From assembly GCA_014529385.2 (NCBI GenBank), contig CM043959.1, positions 7,677,026-7,741,025 of the forward strand: DNA of 64,000 nt. Reading direction: 5' to 3'. The notes below the pieces were generated by a model. It had not been told where the DNA came from. It did no database searches and saw only the letters and a list, made by a program, of their open reading frames with translations. Source of the DNA: Adiantum capillus-veneris (lineage: Eukaryota; Streptophyta; Polypodiopsida; Polypodiales; Pteridaceae). A program made the translations under genes and the position numbers. Positions 54,806 through 64,000 of this stretch are shown piece by piece. The stretch's first letter is position 1; every line of letters starts with the position of its first letter.

Positions 54806-56164
54806 ATGTAGATTCCGTCCTCGGAAGCTATTGAGTTGAAGCTCGTTGGTCGAGGTGGAAGAGCATTTGAGATGAATGTCCTTAGCCTTCTTCAGTCACT
54901 GCAAAATCAAACAACATTGCACAGTAATTGCATTCTCATAAGCGATTAAAAAGCATATGCAATTTTAGGCAGACAATTGATTGGTAACAGAATTTTAAAC
55001 AATTTGTCAGCAATAAGCATTAAATTGCAATGTAATCAAATGCATAAACAGATGTAAAGGTAAAAAAATAAATAAGTCTGGGGTCTCTAATTTAACGGTC
55101 GAAAGGCACTAGAGATCGACTATTAATACCATGGGTAAGCTTCTTAATTTTCTCTGGTTAATTAAGTTGTTTAATCGCGCGAGCCAAGTATTTCATGTTC
55201 GAGGGCTGACTAAAGGCTATACCTAGAGGACCTTGTAGTTAAGCTACGATAAAAGGAATTTCTCATGAAATCATCGCCTGACTGATTACCTTTGCTTTGA
55301 ACCCCCAAAGTCTTTTCACAGTGATTCAATTTTGATGTGTGCTTATTTTGTATGCCTTGGGTTTTTTGCTTTTCAAGGAAAAGCGCCCACACTGGGAACC
55401 TCTAGGGCTCTAGTACCATAGGCGATACATGTGAGTGGAGTACCAATTTAAGGAGGGATTTCTCTTCCAGCTTAAAATTTTACATTATGGCACTTTGATG
55501 TTTTTTTGTGTTGTTTGTTTTCATCATTTTAATTTTGTAGCTTTGGGGGGTCATATAACTCTGATACACCGCCCCAGGCTCATCACACTAGTAAACTCCC
55601 TTTATAATACTTAAGCTAAAGGTCAATAGGGTCAAGCCCACTAGAAATCCCTAGTACATTTCACACAATGCTGCCTAAATTGGATTAAGAACCTAAGTAA
55701 CCATTGCTTATTAGGAAGGCATTCCCCATGGTATTAAGAGAAGATTTCTAACACCTAGCTTGGTCAAACTAGCTTAGTCGGACTGCTTGATTTTTAAACC
55801 TAGACAAGTGATTATGACAAAAAATTACATTGAATTAAATGTTTGATACTAAGCAAATGCGGTGAATATTAGGCTACCAATCACAATTAAAGCAGACAAA
55901 CATGGATGAAAAATAGATAGGGGCAATGCTAATGGACAAAAAACACCTGTTTGTGTTCATGGTCGTGCTTGATCTGAAGTGTGAACGAGAGAAAGGTTCC
56001 ATGAAGGTCCAAATCCTATCAATAGCAACACACTCCTGTACACACTAGGAAACAAAAGGAATATCTCCAGGAGGCACATTAGTGGGAAAAGGTACCAACA
56101 CTTATTGAACACAACAAAAAACATAAGGAACCCTAACCTAATTATTTGCACTCCCCCTAGAGAG
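54806..56164 (-). other. G 3' non-coding region
   Basis: AT-rich sequence between the last G ORF and the purine tract. I see no ORF with recognisable content. Confidence 0.5.
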
Positions 56165-56623
56165 TCAAGGGAATAGGATATTGTAGAGGTTGGGGGGAAA
56201 CCCTAAGGCTAAACCCCTATCCTCATCGTCGAGATAAACAAAGTCATCATCCATGAGACCATATGTGCCATCCGTGTAGTCCTGTAAATTTTCTTCTTCA
56301 TCATAGGTGCCCATGTTTACTAAGAAGGTCACTAGATGCCTATAGTCATCTTGGTCAAAAGGGTAGGCTTGTGCAATGGGAGAAACTTTCTCTACTAAGT
56401 ATGGATCAGACGTGGTCAAGAGACGTATCAGCCATTCTAACTCCTCAAAATTCCTCTCACATGCTAGCGTACCTATCAAATCCCATTCACATGCAAGCAC
56501 TGGAAAGACCATGTGAAATATTTGTGAAAAGTAACGAGGGTACCTCTCACCCAAGGCAGGAGTGGATGACTCTAGCGTACTAGCCATATCTGTACACGCA
56601 AATAGATGATGGTTAGAGTGCAA
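56165..56623 (-). CDS. G downstream ORF, acidic protein of unknown function
   Basis: A 152-codon open frame; MASTLESSTPALGERYPRYF (ATG about 56,587) is the more likely start, giving about 140 residues. It has FHMVFPVLACEWDLIGTLAC and an acidic C-terminal half (DEEENLQDYTDG, LDDEDRGLALGFP). I see no signal peptide, membrane segment or known domain. It lies in the place where Tat/Athila-type elements carry an extra or env-like ORF, but nothing in it looks like an envelope. Confidence 0.5.
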   Translation of the reverse strand: MHSNHHLFACTDMASTLESSTPALGERYPRYFSQIFHMVFPVLACEWDLIGTLACERNFEELEWLIRLLTTSDPYLVEKVSPIAQAYPFDQDDYRHLVTFLVNMGTYDEEENLQDYTDGTYGLMDDDFVYLDDEDRGLALGFPPNLYNILFP

Positions 56624-56834
56624 ATATTACAAGGGTCGTGTTCTTGTGCATAATTTGTTTTTATGATTTTGTGTTATGGCTCTTGCTCTTTTACTTTTTT
56701 ATCTTGTTTTTGTGAGTATAAAGCTTTATATATACATTCTCTAAGATTGGAGATTAAGAGGTCAGGGAGAAAGGTTGAGAGGGAAGCAAGTGAATAATGG
56801 ATGTCCACAAACACTCCCCCCTTCCTTGGGTAGA

Positions 56835-57278
56835 TCATATCGTTTGAAATGATGTCGTCACCCTTTGAAACCAGTTGTTCCAAGTTGTTATAGGTGAAGA
56901 TTTTTGCCCGTAGTTTTCTATTACTTTAGGTGCCTCGTCGAGTTGCAAGGGTGGTAAGGTACTCTCCCAGGATCGAACTTGAAGTGGTTCATCAGGTGAT
57001 TCTTGAACACTGGAAGGTGTGGATTCCTTTGTAGCTTCATGGAGGTCCACTATTGTAGGTGGAGGCTGTGTAGAAGCTTTTACCTCTATGGATGTATTAC
57101 ATGAGGAGCTAGAAGCTTCATGGAACTCCCCCCTTCCTGAGCTAGGTGGAATAAATTGGTTTTGCCTTGGAGCCCAAACTAGGTCTGGACTAGGTGTGTA
57201 GCATTCTGTGATCTTTCCCTTCCCATGGTCTGCCATTGGCTTTAGCGTTACACTGTTTGACTCATATGGGAAGGACAC
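56835..57278 (-). CDS. G downstream ORF overlapping the integrase-protease frame
   Basis: A 147-codon frame that begins 31 nt before the stop of the upstream frame and in the -1 register relative to it. It is Pro/Ser/Glu-rich and of low complexity (LVWAPRQNQFIPPSSGRGEF, STQPPPTIVDLHEATKES). It could be a continuation of the upstream protein by frameshift, because both share a W-(V/I/A)-P-(K/R) motif, or simply an out-of-frame tail. There is no known domain. Confidence 0.45.
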   Translation of the reverse strand: MSFPYESNSVTLKPMADHGKGKITECYTPSPDLVWAPRQNQFIPPSSGRGEFHEASSSSCNTSIEVKASTQPPPTIVDLHEATKESTPSSVQESPDEPLQVRSWESTLPPLQLDEAPKVIENYGQKSSPITTWNNWFQRVTTSFQTI

Positions 57279-59791
57279 ATTTTACGTTTAGGTACCCAAA
57301 TTTGCTCATTTCCATCATAGTAGCTTTGGGCTTCTAATAGTCGTTTTGGAATCCATCGTGATTTGGTCTTGACTCTCCTAGAGCGCGCCCTTGGTTTTCC
57401 AGGGAAATTTTTTCTTGGAATGGATGGGAGGGTTGAGGTAGTTGGAAGTAAGGCCTTGGGGACCCATTGATATGTACTCTTAGGTCGTGCAGGTTGAGTA
57501 CTTGCAATATTACTGCTTGCTGCAACTACAAGTGTTGAAGTGCTAGGTTCATGGGTAGCCGGCAAAGACGAGTTAACCACCTTGGCTTGTGAATGTTGGC
57601 TATCCTTCAACTTTGCTAGAGTTTGCAACGTAGGTGACTTTGCTTGAATGATAGGGGTAAGAGTCGGTGGTCGCGTCGTGACACTACCAGTATCCCAATC
57701 AATAGTGCATTTGGTTGCCAACATCCACGTGCGTCCCAGGTTTACGTTGCCTTCCATAGCTCCCGCGCGCATGACTAGAAACCTCTGCACTATGCTTCCA
57801 TTGTCATAGACAACAGGGGTCTGAAGGACTCCAAGAATAGCAGTTTTCTTTTTATTAATGCCCTTGACTTGCATCGTACTCGGGGATAGGGTCGGTTTCC
57901 CTAATTGACACCAAACTCCATAGGATAACAAATTGTGTTTAGCTCCCGTATCTAATAAGGCATTGTATAGTACTTTCCCATAGGGGCTATTTAGCTCAAT
58001 TGGGTATCGTAGGGGTGGCTCAGATTCTAATGAGTCGTCATCTGTGTCCTCGAAAAATGCTTGCGTGATTCCCAGATTAGCCTCTCGTTGGCGTCTAAGA
58101 CATTGTTGTCGTTCTCGAGCCTCAACTCTTGCTTGGATTTTTCTAAGCTCTGCTTGTTCCTTGGCAACCTTCTTTTGATGGATGGCTTGCAACTCTTCCT
58201 GGCTTAGAGGATCATAATATCTTTTGAATTTACTCCCATTAAGGAATCCAATGGTTTCAACTCCATCTAGAGTCTCCATACGAATGGTACCTTGCGGGGT
58301 AATTTCACACACTCGATATGGTCCCTTATCAGCGTATTTCAATTTCTTCTTTTCATTACGTACCCCGTACATAAGAAATTTATCACCAACCTTGATGTCT
58401 TTATCCTTTAAATGGCTATCAAACCACTTCTTTCTCCTATCCTTCTCCACTAGAGCATTTCGCACAGCTAATTGCCTCTCTTCATCTAGCCTTTCCAGGA
58501 TATATAATCGCTCCACTAAGGGGTTACCATCCCAACCTTCTTGAGAAGCTACTCGAAGACTAGGAATGACAAACTCCCATGGCATAACTGCTTCTTGGCC
58601 ATACACCATCTTAAACGGTGTGCAATTAATAGCAACTTTATACGCAGTACGATAAGCCCATAAAGCTGATGTAAGCTTTAGGTCCCAATCAGTGCGATGA
58701 GCCTCAACTGTCTTTGTCAAAATGGAGATGAGAGTTTTGTTGGTACTCTCAGCTTGGCCATTTGCTTGGGGATAATAGGGTGTAAACTTGTGGTGAGATA
58801 TCATGAAGTTTGATGTGAGTTCTTTTATTACTTCATTTATAAAATGAGTTCCATTGTCACTCACAAGTTCAAAGGGGCATCCAAAACGTGTGATAATGTT
58901 CTCAAAGAGGAACTTAGCTATTGTTTTTACATCCGCCTTTCGTGTTGCTTTTGCTTCGGCCCATTTGGTTGCATAGTCGGTAGCCACAATGATATATCGT
59001 GATTGCGTGTTATGTGCAGCCGGACTAATCGGTCCTACAAAGTCTAAGCCCCACTTTTCAAATGGTTGGGTTACCTTGATGGGATGTAGAGGCATCCTAT
59101 CCCTTCTTTGTGGCTTCTTGAAGCGTTGGCATTCATCACATCCCTTTGCAAAAAGTGATGCATCCTTAAACAGAGTGGGCCACCAATAGCCTGACTGTAA
59201 GATCTTTCGGGCAGTCAACTTTCCTGAAAAGTGACCACCAGCTACGCCCATGTATGTCTCTTGTAGAATATATAAATACTAATCCTCGCGGGCACAACGT
59301 CTAAGAACATCATCTTTTCCTCTCTTATAGAGAGTTCCAGCCAGTAAGAAATAGGGTTCGCAATCCTTGATTAATTTTCGAGCTATATCTTTTCGCAGCT
59401 CTTTGGGTGGAAAACCATTAACTAAGAAGTTAACAATCTTTTCACTCCATTCAGGCATTGTCTCAACAATGAACAAAGGAGTATTAGGCAATTCATCATC
59501 AACCCCCGTAGGAGCTTCGCCATTAGGGATACGAGATAAATGATCCGCCATGACATGTTTCCTCCCAGGCCTCACAACAACGGTGAAGTCAAACTCAAGA
59601 AGAATTAACAACCATCGTGTAATTTGACCTGTGGAACACGGCTTGTTTACCAAATATAGCAATGCTTGATGATCAACATAAAACACAAACTTGGTAACAA
59701 GAAGGTAATAGTGAAATTTCTTTACTGCGTAAATCATAGCTAGACCTTCGCGCTCTGTAGTAGTGTAGTTCATCTCGGCATCATTTAATTG
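57248..59791 (-). CDS. G pol: RNase H - integrase - aspartic protease (one stop)
   Basis: One frame from 59,791 to 57,248 broken only by TAG at 59,279-59,281. RNase H end: YTTTEREGLAMIYAVKKFHY, FYVDHQALLYLVNKP, VRPGRKHVMADHLSRIP. Integrase (numbering from Met at 59,251): zinc module GGHFSGK and CDECQRFK, with the first His of the HHCC set read as Tyr (ETYMG); catalytic Asp70 (GLDFVGP), Asp132 (SDNGTHF) and Glu168 (NGQAES), exactly D-x35-E. A helical linker (350-395) precedes a retropepsin-like domain (about 415-530): VLYNALLDTGAKHNLLSYGV, Asp434, then VNLGRTWMLATKCTIDW. The tail repeats WVPK/WIPK three times. In ordinary gypsy elements protease precedes RT, so this order is unusual. Confidence 0.82.
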
Positions 59792-59914
59792 CACTACAAG
59801 AGGCTATTCATATTAGCGACGCTCACACAGCGACGCTCAAAAAAAAATTTCCCGGCGTCGCTATGAGCGTCGCAAATTTACAAAGAAATTTGCGACGCTC
59901 ATAGCGACGCCGGC
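59792..59914. repeat. CACTA subterminal repeats and perfect palindrome
   Basis: Repeated GCGACGCTC motifs in both orientations follow the terminus. A perfect inverted repeat with 28-bp arms (59,852-59,879 and 59,886-59,913) and a 6-bp loop ACAAAG contains four of them. Such motifs are the usual binding sites of the element's own protein near CACTA ends. Confidence 0.85.
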
Positions 59915-60007
59915 TGGGCTAAAAAAATAACCGAGCGCGCCCAAAAACTCAGATCTCAGATCTGAGTTTTTCGGCGCCCTCAAGCAAGGAGCAGGTAACG
60001 CTCTCCC

Positions 60008-60010
<3 letters not shown>

Positions 60011-60050
<40 letters not shown>

Positions 60051-60187
60051 CTTCTCCACACACACACACACACACACACACGAGGAGAGGAAGGAGAGCC
60101 AGGTATGCTCCTTCCCTCTCCTCATTCTCATGTTCCCTTCCCCTCTTTCTCTCTCCCTCTCTCTCTCTCTCTCACACACATAGTGTT

Positions 60188-60255
<68 letters not shown>

Positions 60256-60480
60256 AACAAAAACAAAAACGCACACACACATACATAAACAAAGAATGCA
60301 CACACACATTGAGAGAGAAAAAGAGAGAGAGAGCATGCATAAACAAAAAACGCACGCATTGAGAGAGGAAAAGAGAGAGAGAATATGCATAAACAAAAAA
60401 CGCACACATTGAGAGAGGAAAAGAGAGAGAAAACATGCATACGATCCAAAAAAACGCACACACATTGAGAGAGAAAGAGA
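60011..60480. repeat. CT/GA and CA microsatellite cluster
   Basis: (CT)n at 60,011-60,045, (CA)n at 60,060-60,081 and (GA)n at 60,190-60,250, then four spaced copies of a unit built on ACAAAAAACGCACACATTGAGAGAG-type text (about 40-60 bp apart). Open frames here are artefacts of the repeats. Confidence 0.9.
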
Positions 60481-60689
60481 GAGAAACTAATTTAACGTCG
60501 TAGGAAACTAATTAAAATTAAAAGACCTAAAGATCTAGCTGACGAGGAGTTGAACTCAAGACCTATTATTCAAGAGGGAAATGGCATAATCAATCTATCA
60601 TACTTGGCATGGGTGATAGAAAGGTTATACCATTTATCTCTTTTTATTGGCACACACATCCACACACGCGCACACACACAAGAAGAAGA

Positions 60690-61332
60690 GAGTTATAACG
60701 TCGTAGGAAACTATCTTAAAAGACGTTAAAGATTAGGTTATATGTAGACTTACATTAAATTAGATTTAGGCTTATTTTTAACTAGATTTATGTTTATTTA
60801 CGCTAGATTTAGATTTACGTTATATTAGATTAGATTTAGGTCTCCATAGACTGCAATGCCTGCATGAAGCGGGTGAAGAAAGCCCTCAATGGAATATAGG
60901 GTATTGCTGCCTTCACTCATGGTGGGCTCCGTCGATCCAAAAGTACTGGTGAAATGTCTTCAGAAGATAGGGAAGAAGGTGGATCTTCAGGGCGGCAAGA
61001 GTCACTACATCCCCGACACAATGACCATCTAGACAACCTCTAGTCATTCAACAGCAACTTCAAAGTTAGTAACAAGAGCAAGAACGGTCTAAAGGGCCAA
61101 TTGCTGTCGTCAGATGTGGATGGAGATGAGGCAGCGTCACCGCCGGAAGTTAACTCTCACATCTTTAGTGATGAGAATGCCAACTCTTGCCGAGTTATGT
61201 GAAAAATTATGTGTTAAATCAGTTTTAAGGTTCTTATAATCCTTGTTAGTTTAGTTCTTTGTTTTTAATATAACATAATTTACGTTAGATTTAGATTTAT
61301 GTTATATTAGATTAGACTTAGGTTTATTTAGG

Positions 61333-61387
<55 letters not shown>

Positions 61388-61535
61388 GAAGAAGAGAGTT
61401 TTAACGTCGTAGGAAACTATCCCAAAAGACGTTAAAGATTAGGTTAGATGTAGACTTACGTTAAATTAGATTTAGATTTATTTTTAGTTAGATTTACGTT
61501 TATTTAGATTTACGCTTATTTACGTTAGATCGAGT
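60690..61535. repeat. Direct repeat of about 100 bp with TTTACGTTAGAT satellites
   Basis: A block starting AGAAGAAGAGAGTTNTAACG at about 60,680 recurs at about 61,386, followed each time by AACGTCGTAGGAAACTATC and ACGTTAAAGATTAGGTTA. Degenerate TTAGATTTACGTTATATTAG copies follow both. A partial third copy of AACGTCGTAGGAAACTA is at 60,495. (CA)n occupies 61,337-61,385. The block brackets the captured HIPP fragment. Confidence 0.8.
60832..61202 (+). pseudogene. Captured HIPP (heavy-metal-associated isoprenylated protein) fragment
   Basis: The reading starts VSIDCNACMKRVKKALNGI, the metal-binding helix of an HMA domain with its C-x2-C site. A TAG and a short deletion with a frame change follow near 60,893-60,920. 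The end of the domain then reads GSVDPKVLVKCLQKIGKKVD. A second frame change and a TAG at about 61,031 come next, then a C-terminal stretch (LLSSDVDGDEAASPPEV) ending ANSCRVM and stop at 61,200-61,202. CRVM is a CaaX-type prenylation box at exactly the C terminus, as expected for this plant family. The gene is broken and lies inside the CACTA element, so it is a captured fragment. Confidence 0.72.
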
Positions 61536-61809
61536 CCACGCAAGAATTACTTACGGTTTATGGTTTAGAGTTAGACGAACAGTGAAAAGATCTACTGTGA
61601 AAAGATGTTAAGATGCTGTGAAGTGCTACAGCTAGAGAAAAGGCAAAGGGGTTTTGTCCACTACATGCAGTATCATGTAGACGTGGGTGTGTAGATTTCT
61701 TGTACCCACAAATATAGGTATTGACCAATAAAGACGAGATTATAACCCGGTGGTTCTGATCTCCGTGCACCTCTAGACCGAGGTGTGCGGGGATTGGACA
61801 TGACTAGAG

Positions 61810-61819
61810 AATGTGAGGT

Positions 61820-61891
<72 letters not shown>
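61810..61891. repeat. (GA)n microsatellite
   Basis: About 80 bp of uninterrupted GA dinucleotides lie just before the transposase start. Confidence 0.95.
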
Positions 61892-61895
<4 letters not shown>

Positions 61896-61957
61896 GACGA
61901 AGAATGCCAATAGAATATTAAATTTTTTGTCCAGGTTATAAGTTTTTTATCCTCATT

Positions 61958-63988
61958 ATGAGTAGCGATGAGGATGTGGGACCGTCCAACCGAAACACCT
62001 ATCTCTCAACGAGGGTCTTATGTCCTTGTAATCAATGCAAGCATGCTGTGCGACGGACAAGACGTGTTTCTTTGCAGCACGTTCACAAATTTGGCGAGTT
62101 CGATCCATCTATTATAGATCGAGTTGTTGCCAATTATAACTCGTTGGACTCTGACGCTGGCCAACAAGCAGCAATCTTGCAACCCAATAGACGTGTTCGC
62201 AGGCGCTTTGGTCAAGCAACATATGTGAGGCCACAAGATGTAGCCTCTGACAGCTCGGGGGATGATCATGCAGAGCACATTCCCAACGAGGCAATGTTTG
62301 AGCCCGAGATTGATGAAATGATCGAGACGATCATGGATTCAGAAAGGCTTATCTATTATGATATGAAAAGTGAAGCCGATACGCCATTGTATAATGGAGC
62401 ACGTATGTCTAGATTGAAAGCACTCCTGGTTCTTCTCAACATGCAGGCAAAGTTTGGATGGAGTGACAGTAGCGTCACAACGCTTTTCAGGTGATCTATT
62501 ACAATTAGTTTACTTTAATAAAACTCTAAATGTATAATGATCTAATAGATTTTTACACGACTGTATCATATTTTTATGTTGTGTAGATTGCTGAAAGAGC
62601 ACATACTACCAGCTGACAATGTGATGCCAGATTCCCGAGATGAAGCAAGAAAGATTTTGCGAAACTTGGGGATGGATTACAATTCTATCCACGCTTGTCC
62701 TAATGACTGCATTCTTTTCAGAGGGGAATACATAGACATGGAGAAGTGTCCGAAATGTGATTCCGAAAGATATCGAGTAGATCTCCACGGGACAAAAATT
62801 CCACAAAAGGTTTTGCGACATTTCCCTCTGCTTCCTCGCATCAAGCATTTCTTCGAATGTAAGTCCATGGCCGCCCTAGCATCATGGCATGAGGAGAATA
62901 AATCTTCGGATGGTGTGCTACGAATTCCTGCAGATTGCGTAGCGTGGAAACATATAGATGGAACATGGTCGGATTTTGCCAGGGAAGCTCGAAATTTGCG
63001 CTTAGGCCTGGCTATGGATGGCGTAAAATCCATTTGGTCAAAGATCAACATCTTACAGTGTATGGCCCGTTGTCATCGTCAACTACAACATTCCCCCGTG
63101 GTTGACTACGAAGAAGGGGCACCTATGGCTAAGCTTGATTGTGCAAGGGCGATATAAAGTGGGGAATATGGATGTGTATCTTCGTCCACTATTGGAAGAG
63201 CTACAACAATTGTGGATTGGCATAGAGGTGGTGGATATGAGCCGACACACAGGACGACGGAATGCTTTGATCAGAGGCATTCTAATGTGGACCATGCATG
63301 ACTATCCCGGGCTAACAGAATGCTCAGGTGATCTATTGACACTCCTCACTCAGACACTGTAAATCTTGTTTTTTCCCATAGTTGATCTATTATCATGTGT
63401 ATACATGCAGGGCTTCAAACAAGCGAATACAGAGCATGTGTCACATGTGGACCTAGACTGAATGCACGTAGGGCACCCTCACTGAAGAAGCAAATCTACG
63501 AAGGTCATCAAGCGTATCTTCCAGAGAATCATGTGTTTCGCGACAGCTTTTTGGGAAGAGAGCCACCAAGGATGTCTGCACAAGCATGGTTAGAGCAGAA
63601 GGAGATGTGCGATGACGGATTGCCTCCAGGGATGAAGAGACTATCTCTATGGTACGAGTTACCATACTGGCCCCGACTCATGATCAATCACTTGCTCGAT
63701 CCAATGCACATATTCAAGAATGTGGGTAATCTACTATGGGACCATCTGACCGGCGGCAAGAAAGATACTTTGGGAGCCAGAGTTGACCTTAGAAGTGTGG
63801 ATCGTATGGAGCAATATTGGTCGCAAACAGCGTCTGATGGATCGATAAAACTCCCTAAAGCACCATGGATTTTCACAGGAGCCCAAGAACGCAAAGTAAA
63901 AGAGACCATTCGATCTTTGCGGACCCCCACTGGCGTAATGCACTCGCTCCGAATGTGTTTGAGAAACATTTTCCTACTACAATGCTAA
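61958..63988 (+). pseudogene. CACTA tnp2-type transposase (one frameshift)
   Basis: Exons are 61,958-62,490, 62,587-63,327 and 63,412 onward, with two GT-AG introns (96 and 84 bp). Exon 1 has a zinc-like N-terminus (VLCPCNQCKHAVRRTRRVSL). The tnp2 (Transposase_21) core follows: YNSIHACPNDCILFRGEYID, CPKCDSERY, VLRHFPLLPRIKHFF, DGVLRIPADCVAWKHIDGTW, LRLGLAMDG, then PFGQRSTSYSVWPVVIVNYN, NMDVYLRPLLEELQQLWIGI, LDPMHIFKNVGNLLWDHLTG. One extra A in the run at 63,025-63,028 (GTAAAATCC) shifts the frame; with three A the text reads G-V-N-P-F-G. Otherwise it is nearly intact. The coding region probably goes on past the window end (donor-like CAG/GTGC at 63,996). Confidence 0.88.
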
Positions 63989-64000
63989 CCATTCAGGTGC

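Larger units (their letters stand above)
54245..59791 (-). mobile_element. Ty3/gypsy element G with post-integrase protease (3' half)
   Basis: A minus-strand element. From its 5' side: the end of RT/RNase H (cut at 59,791 by the CACTA element), integrase, an aspartic protease domain, two further ORFs, about 1.4 kb of non-coding DNA, a purine tract and the 3' LTR. The integrase is of gypsy type without a chromodomain. The 3-kb region after integrase is reminiscent of the extra 3' region in Tat/Athila-type elements, but its content differs. Confidence 0.85.
59792..64000 (+). mobile_element. CACTA (En/Spm) transposon, left part
   Basis: Starts with CACTACAAGAGGC, the CACTA terminal signature, exactly where element G's pol is broken (expected 3-bp duplication TTG at 59,789-59,791). 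Subterminal repeats and palindromes follow, then microsatellites, a captured HIPP fragment and a tnp2 transposase gene in forward orientation. The right end lies outside the window. Confidence 0.88.

Noticed and set aside
60105..60465. Open frames of 85-170 codons on both strands
   Set aside because: They are translations of (GA)n, (CT)n and (CA)n microsatellites with no complex sequence.
60535..60610. Possible tRNA or SINE internal promoter (minus strand GAGTTCAACTCC)
   Set aside because: Only a B-box-like motif is present. I found no matching A box, cloverleaf or terminator at proper spacing.

Overview
This window is transposon-dense nuclear DNA from a land plant. The evidence is plant-type LTR elements primed by initiator tRNA-Met, plant telomere-type AAACCCTA boxes, hAT and CACTA elements, an ANP/NPK1-type MAP3K gene and a captured isoprenylated heavy-metal protein fragment. 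One chromovirus (41.6-51.9 kb) carries a classical, Tcn1-like chromodomain. I associate that lineage with mosses, lycophytes and ferns rather than flowering plants, so a non-seed plant is my best guess, but this is inference.

Layout. 1-28,191 is a nest of Ty3/gypsy elements. Old element D (4,389-7,801, resuming at 15,137) carries element E inserted in its protease region (window start to 4,388) and element C inserted in its 3' LTR (7,802-15,136, duplication TTTTT). C holds gag-protease but no RT or integrase, and itself carries a solo LTR. Element A (about 15,814-28,191) is truncated at its left end. It is hit by a hAT-type MITE (18,552-19,045, duplication CTCTGACA) and, in its 3' LTR, by complete minus-strand element B (21,418-27,901, duplication GCTTT). 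A and E also contain tandem duplications of coding segments.

28,192-34,500 holds LINE 3' remnants interrupted by a hAT transposon (28,451-32,578, duplication GTCTCAAC) whose five-exon transposase gene has two in-frame stops. 34,500-37,300 holds seven cleanly spliced exons of an ANP/NPK1-like MAPKKK on the minus strand; its 3' exons are not in the window. 37,440-41,280 is GC-rich LTR-like debris, tandem repeats and unassigned DNA.

41,290-52,503 is a PRP22/DHX8-type RNA helicase pseudogene split by chromovirus F (41,637-51,892, minus strand, duplication CACAA). Both F LTRs carry an array of perfect heat-shock elements just upstream of a TATA box. F is in turn split by a complete Ty1/copia element (42,929-48,056, minus). 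54,245-59,791 is the 3' half of gypsy element G (minus). Its long open frame places an aspartic protease (DTGA) after the integrase, the reverse of the usual gypsy order, and further ORFs follow. G is cut at 59,792 by a CACTA element that runs off the window. That element carries subterminal palindromes, a captured HIPP gene fragment ending in a CaaX box, and a tnp2 transposase broken by one extra A.

How the parts relate: almost nothing here looks like a working host gene except possibly the MAPKKK. The value of the window is its insertion history, dated by nesting and clean target-site duplications, and a few unusual element designs: the post-integrase protease in G, the heat-shock LTR of F, the pol-less chromodomain element C, and a hAT/MITE pair sharing termini.
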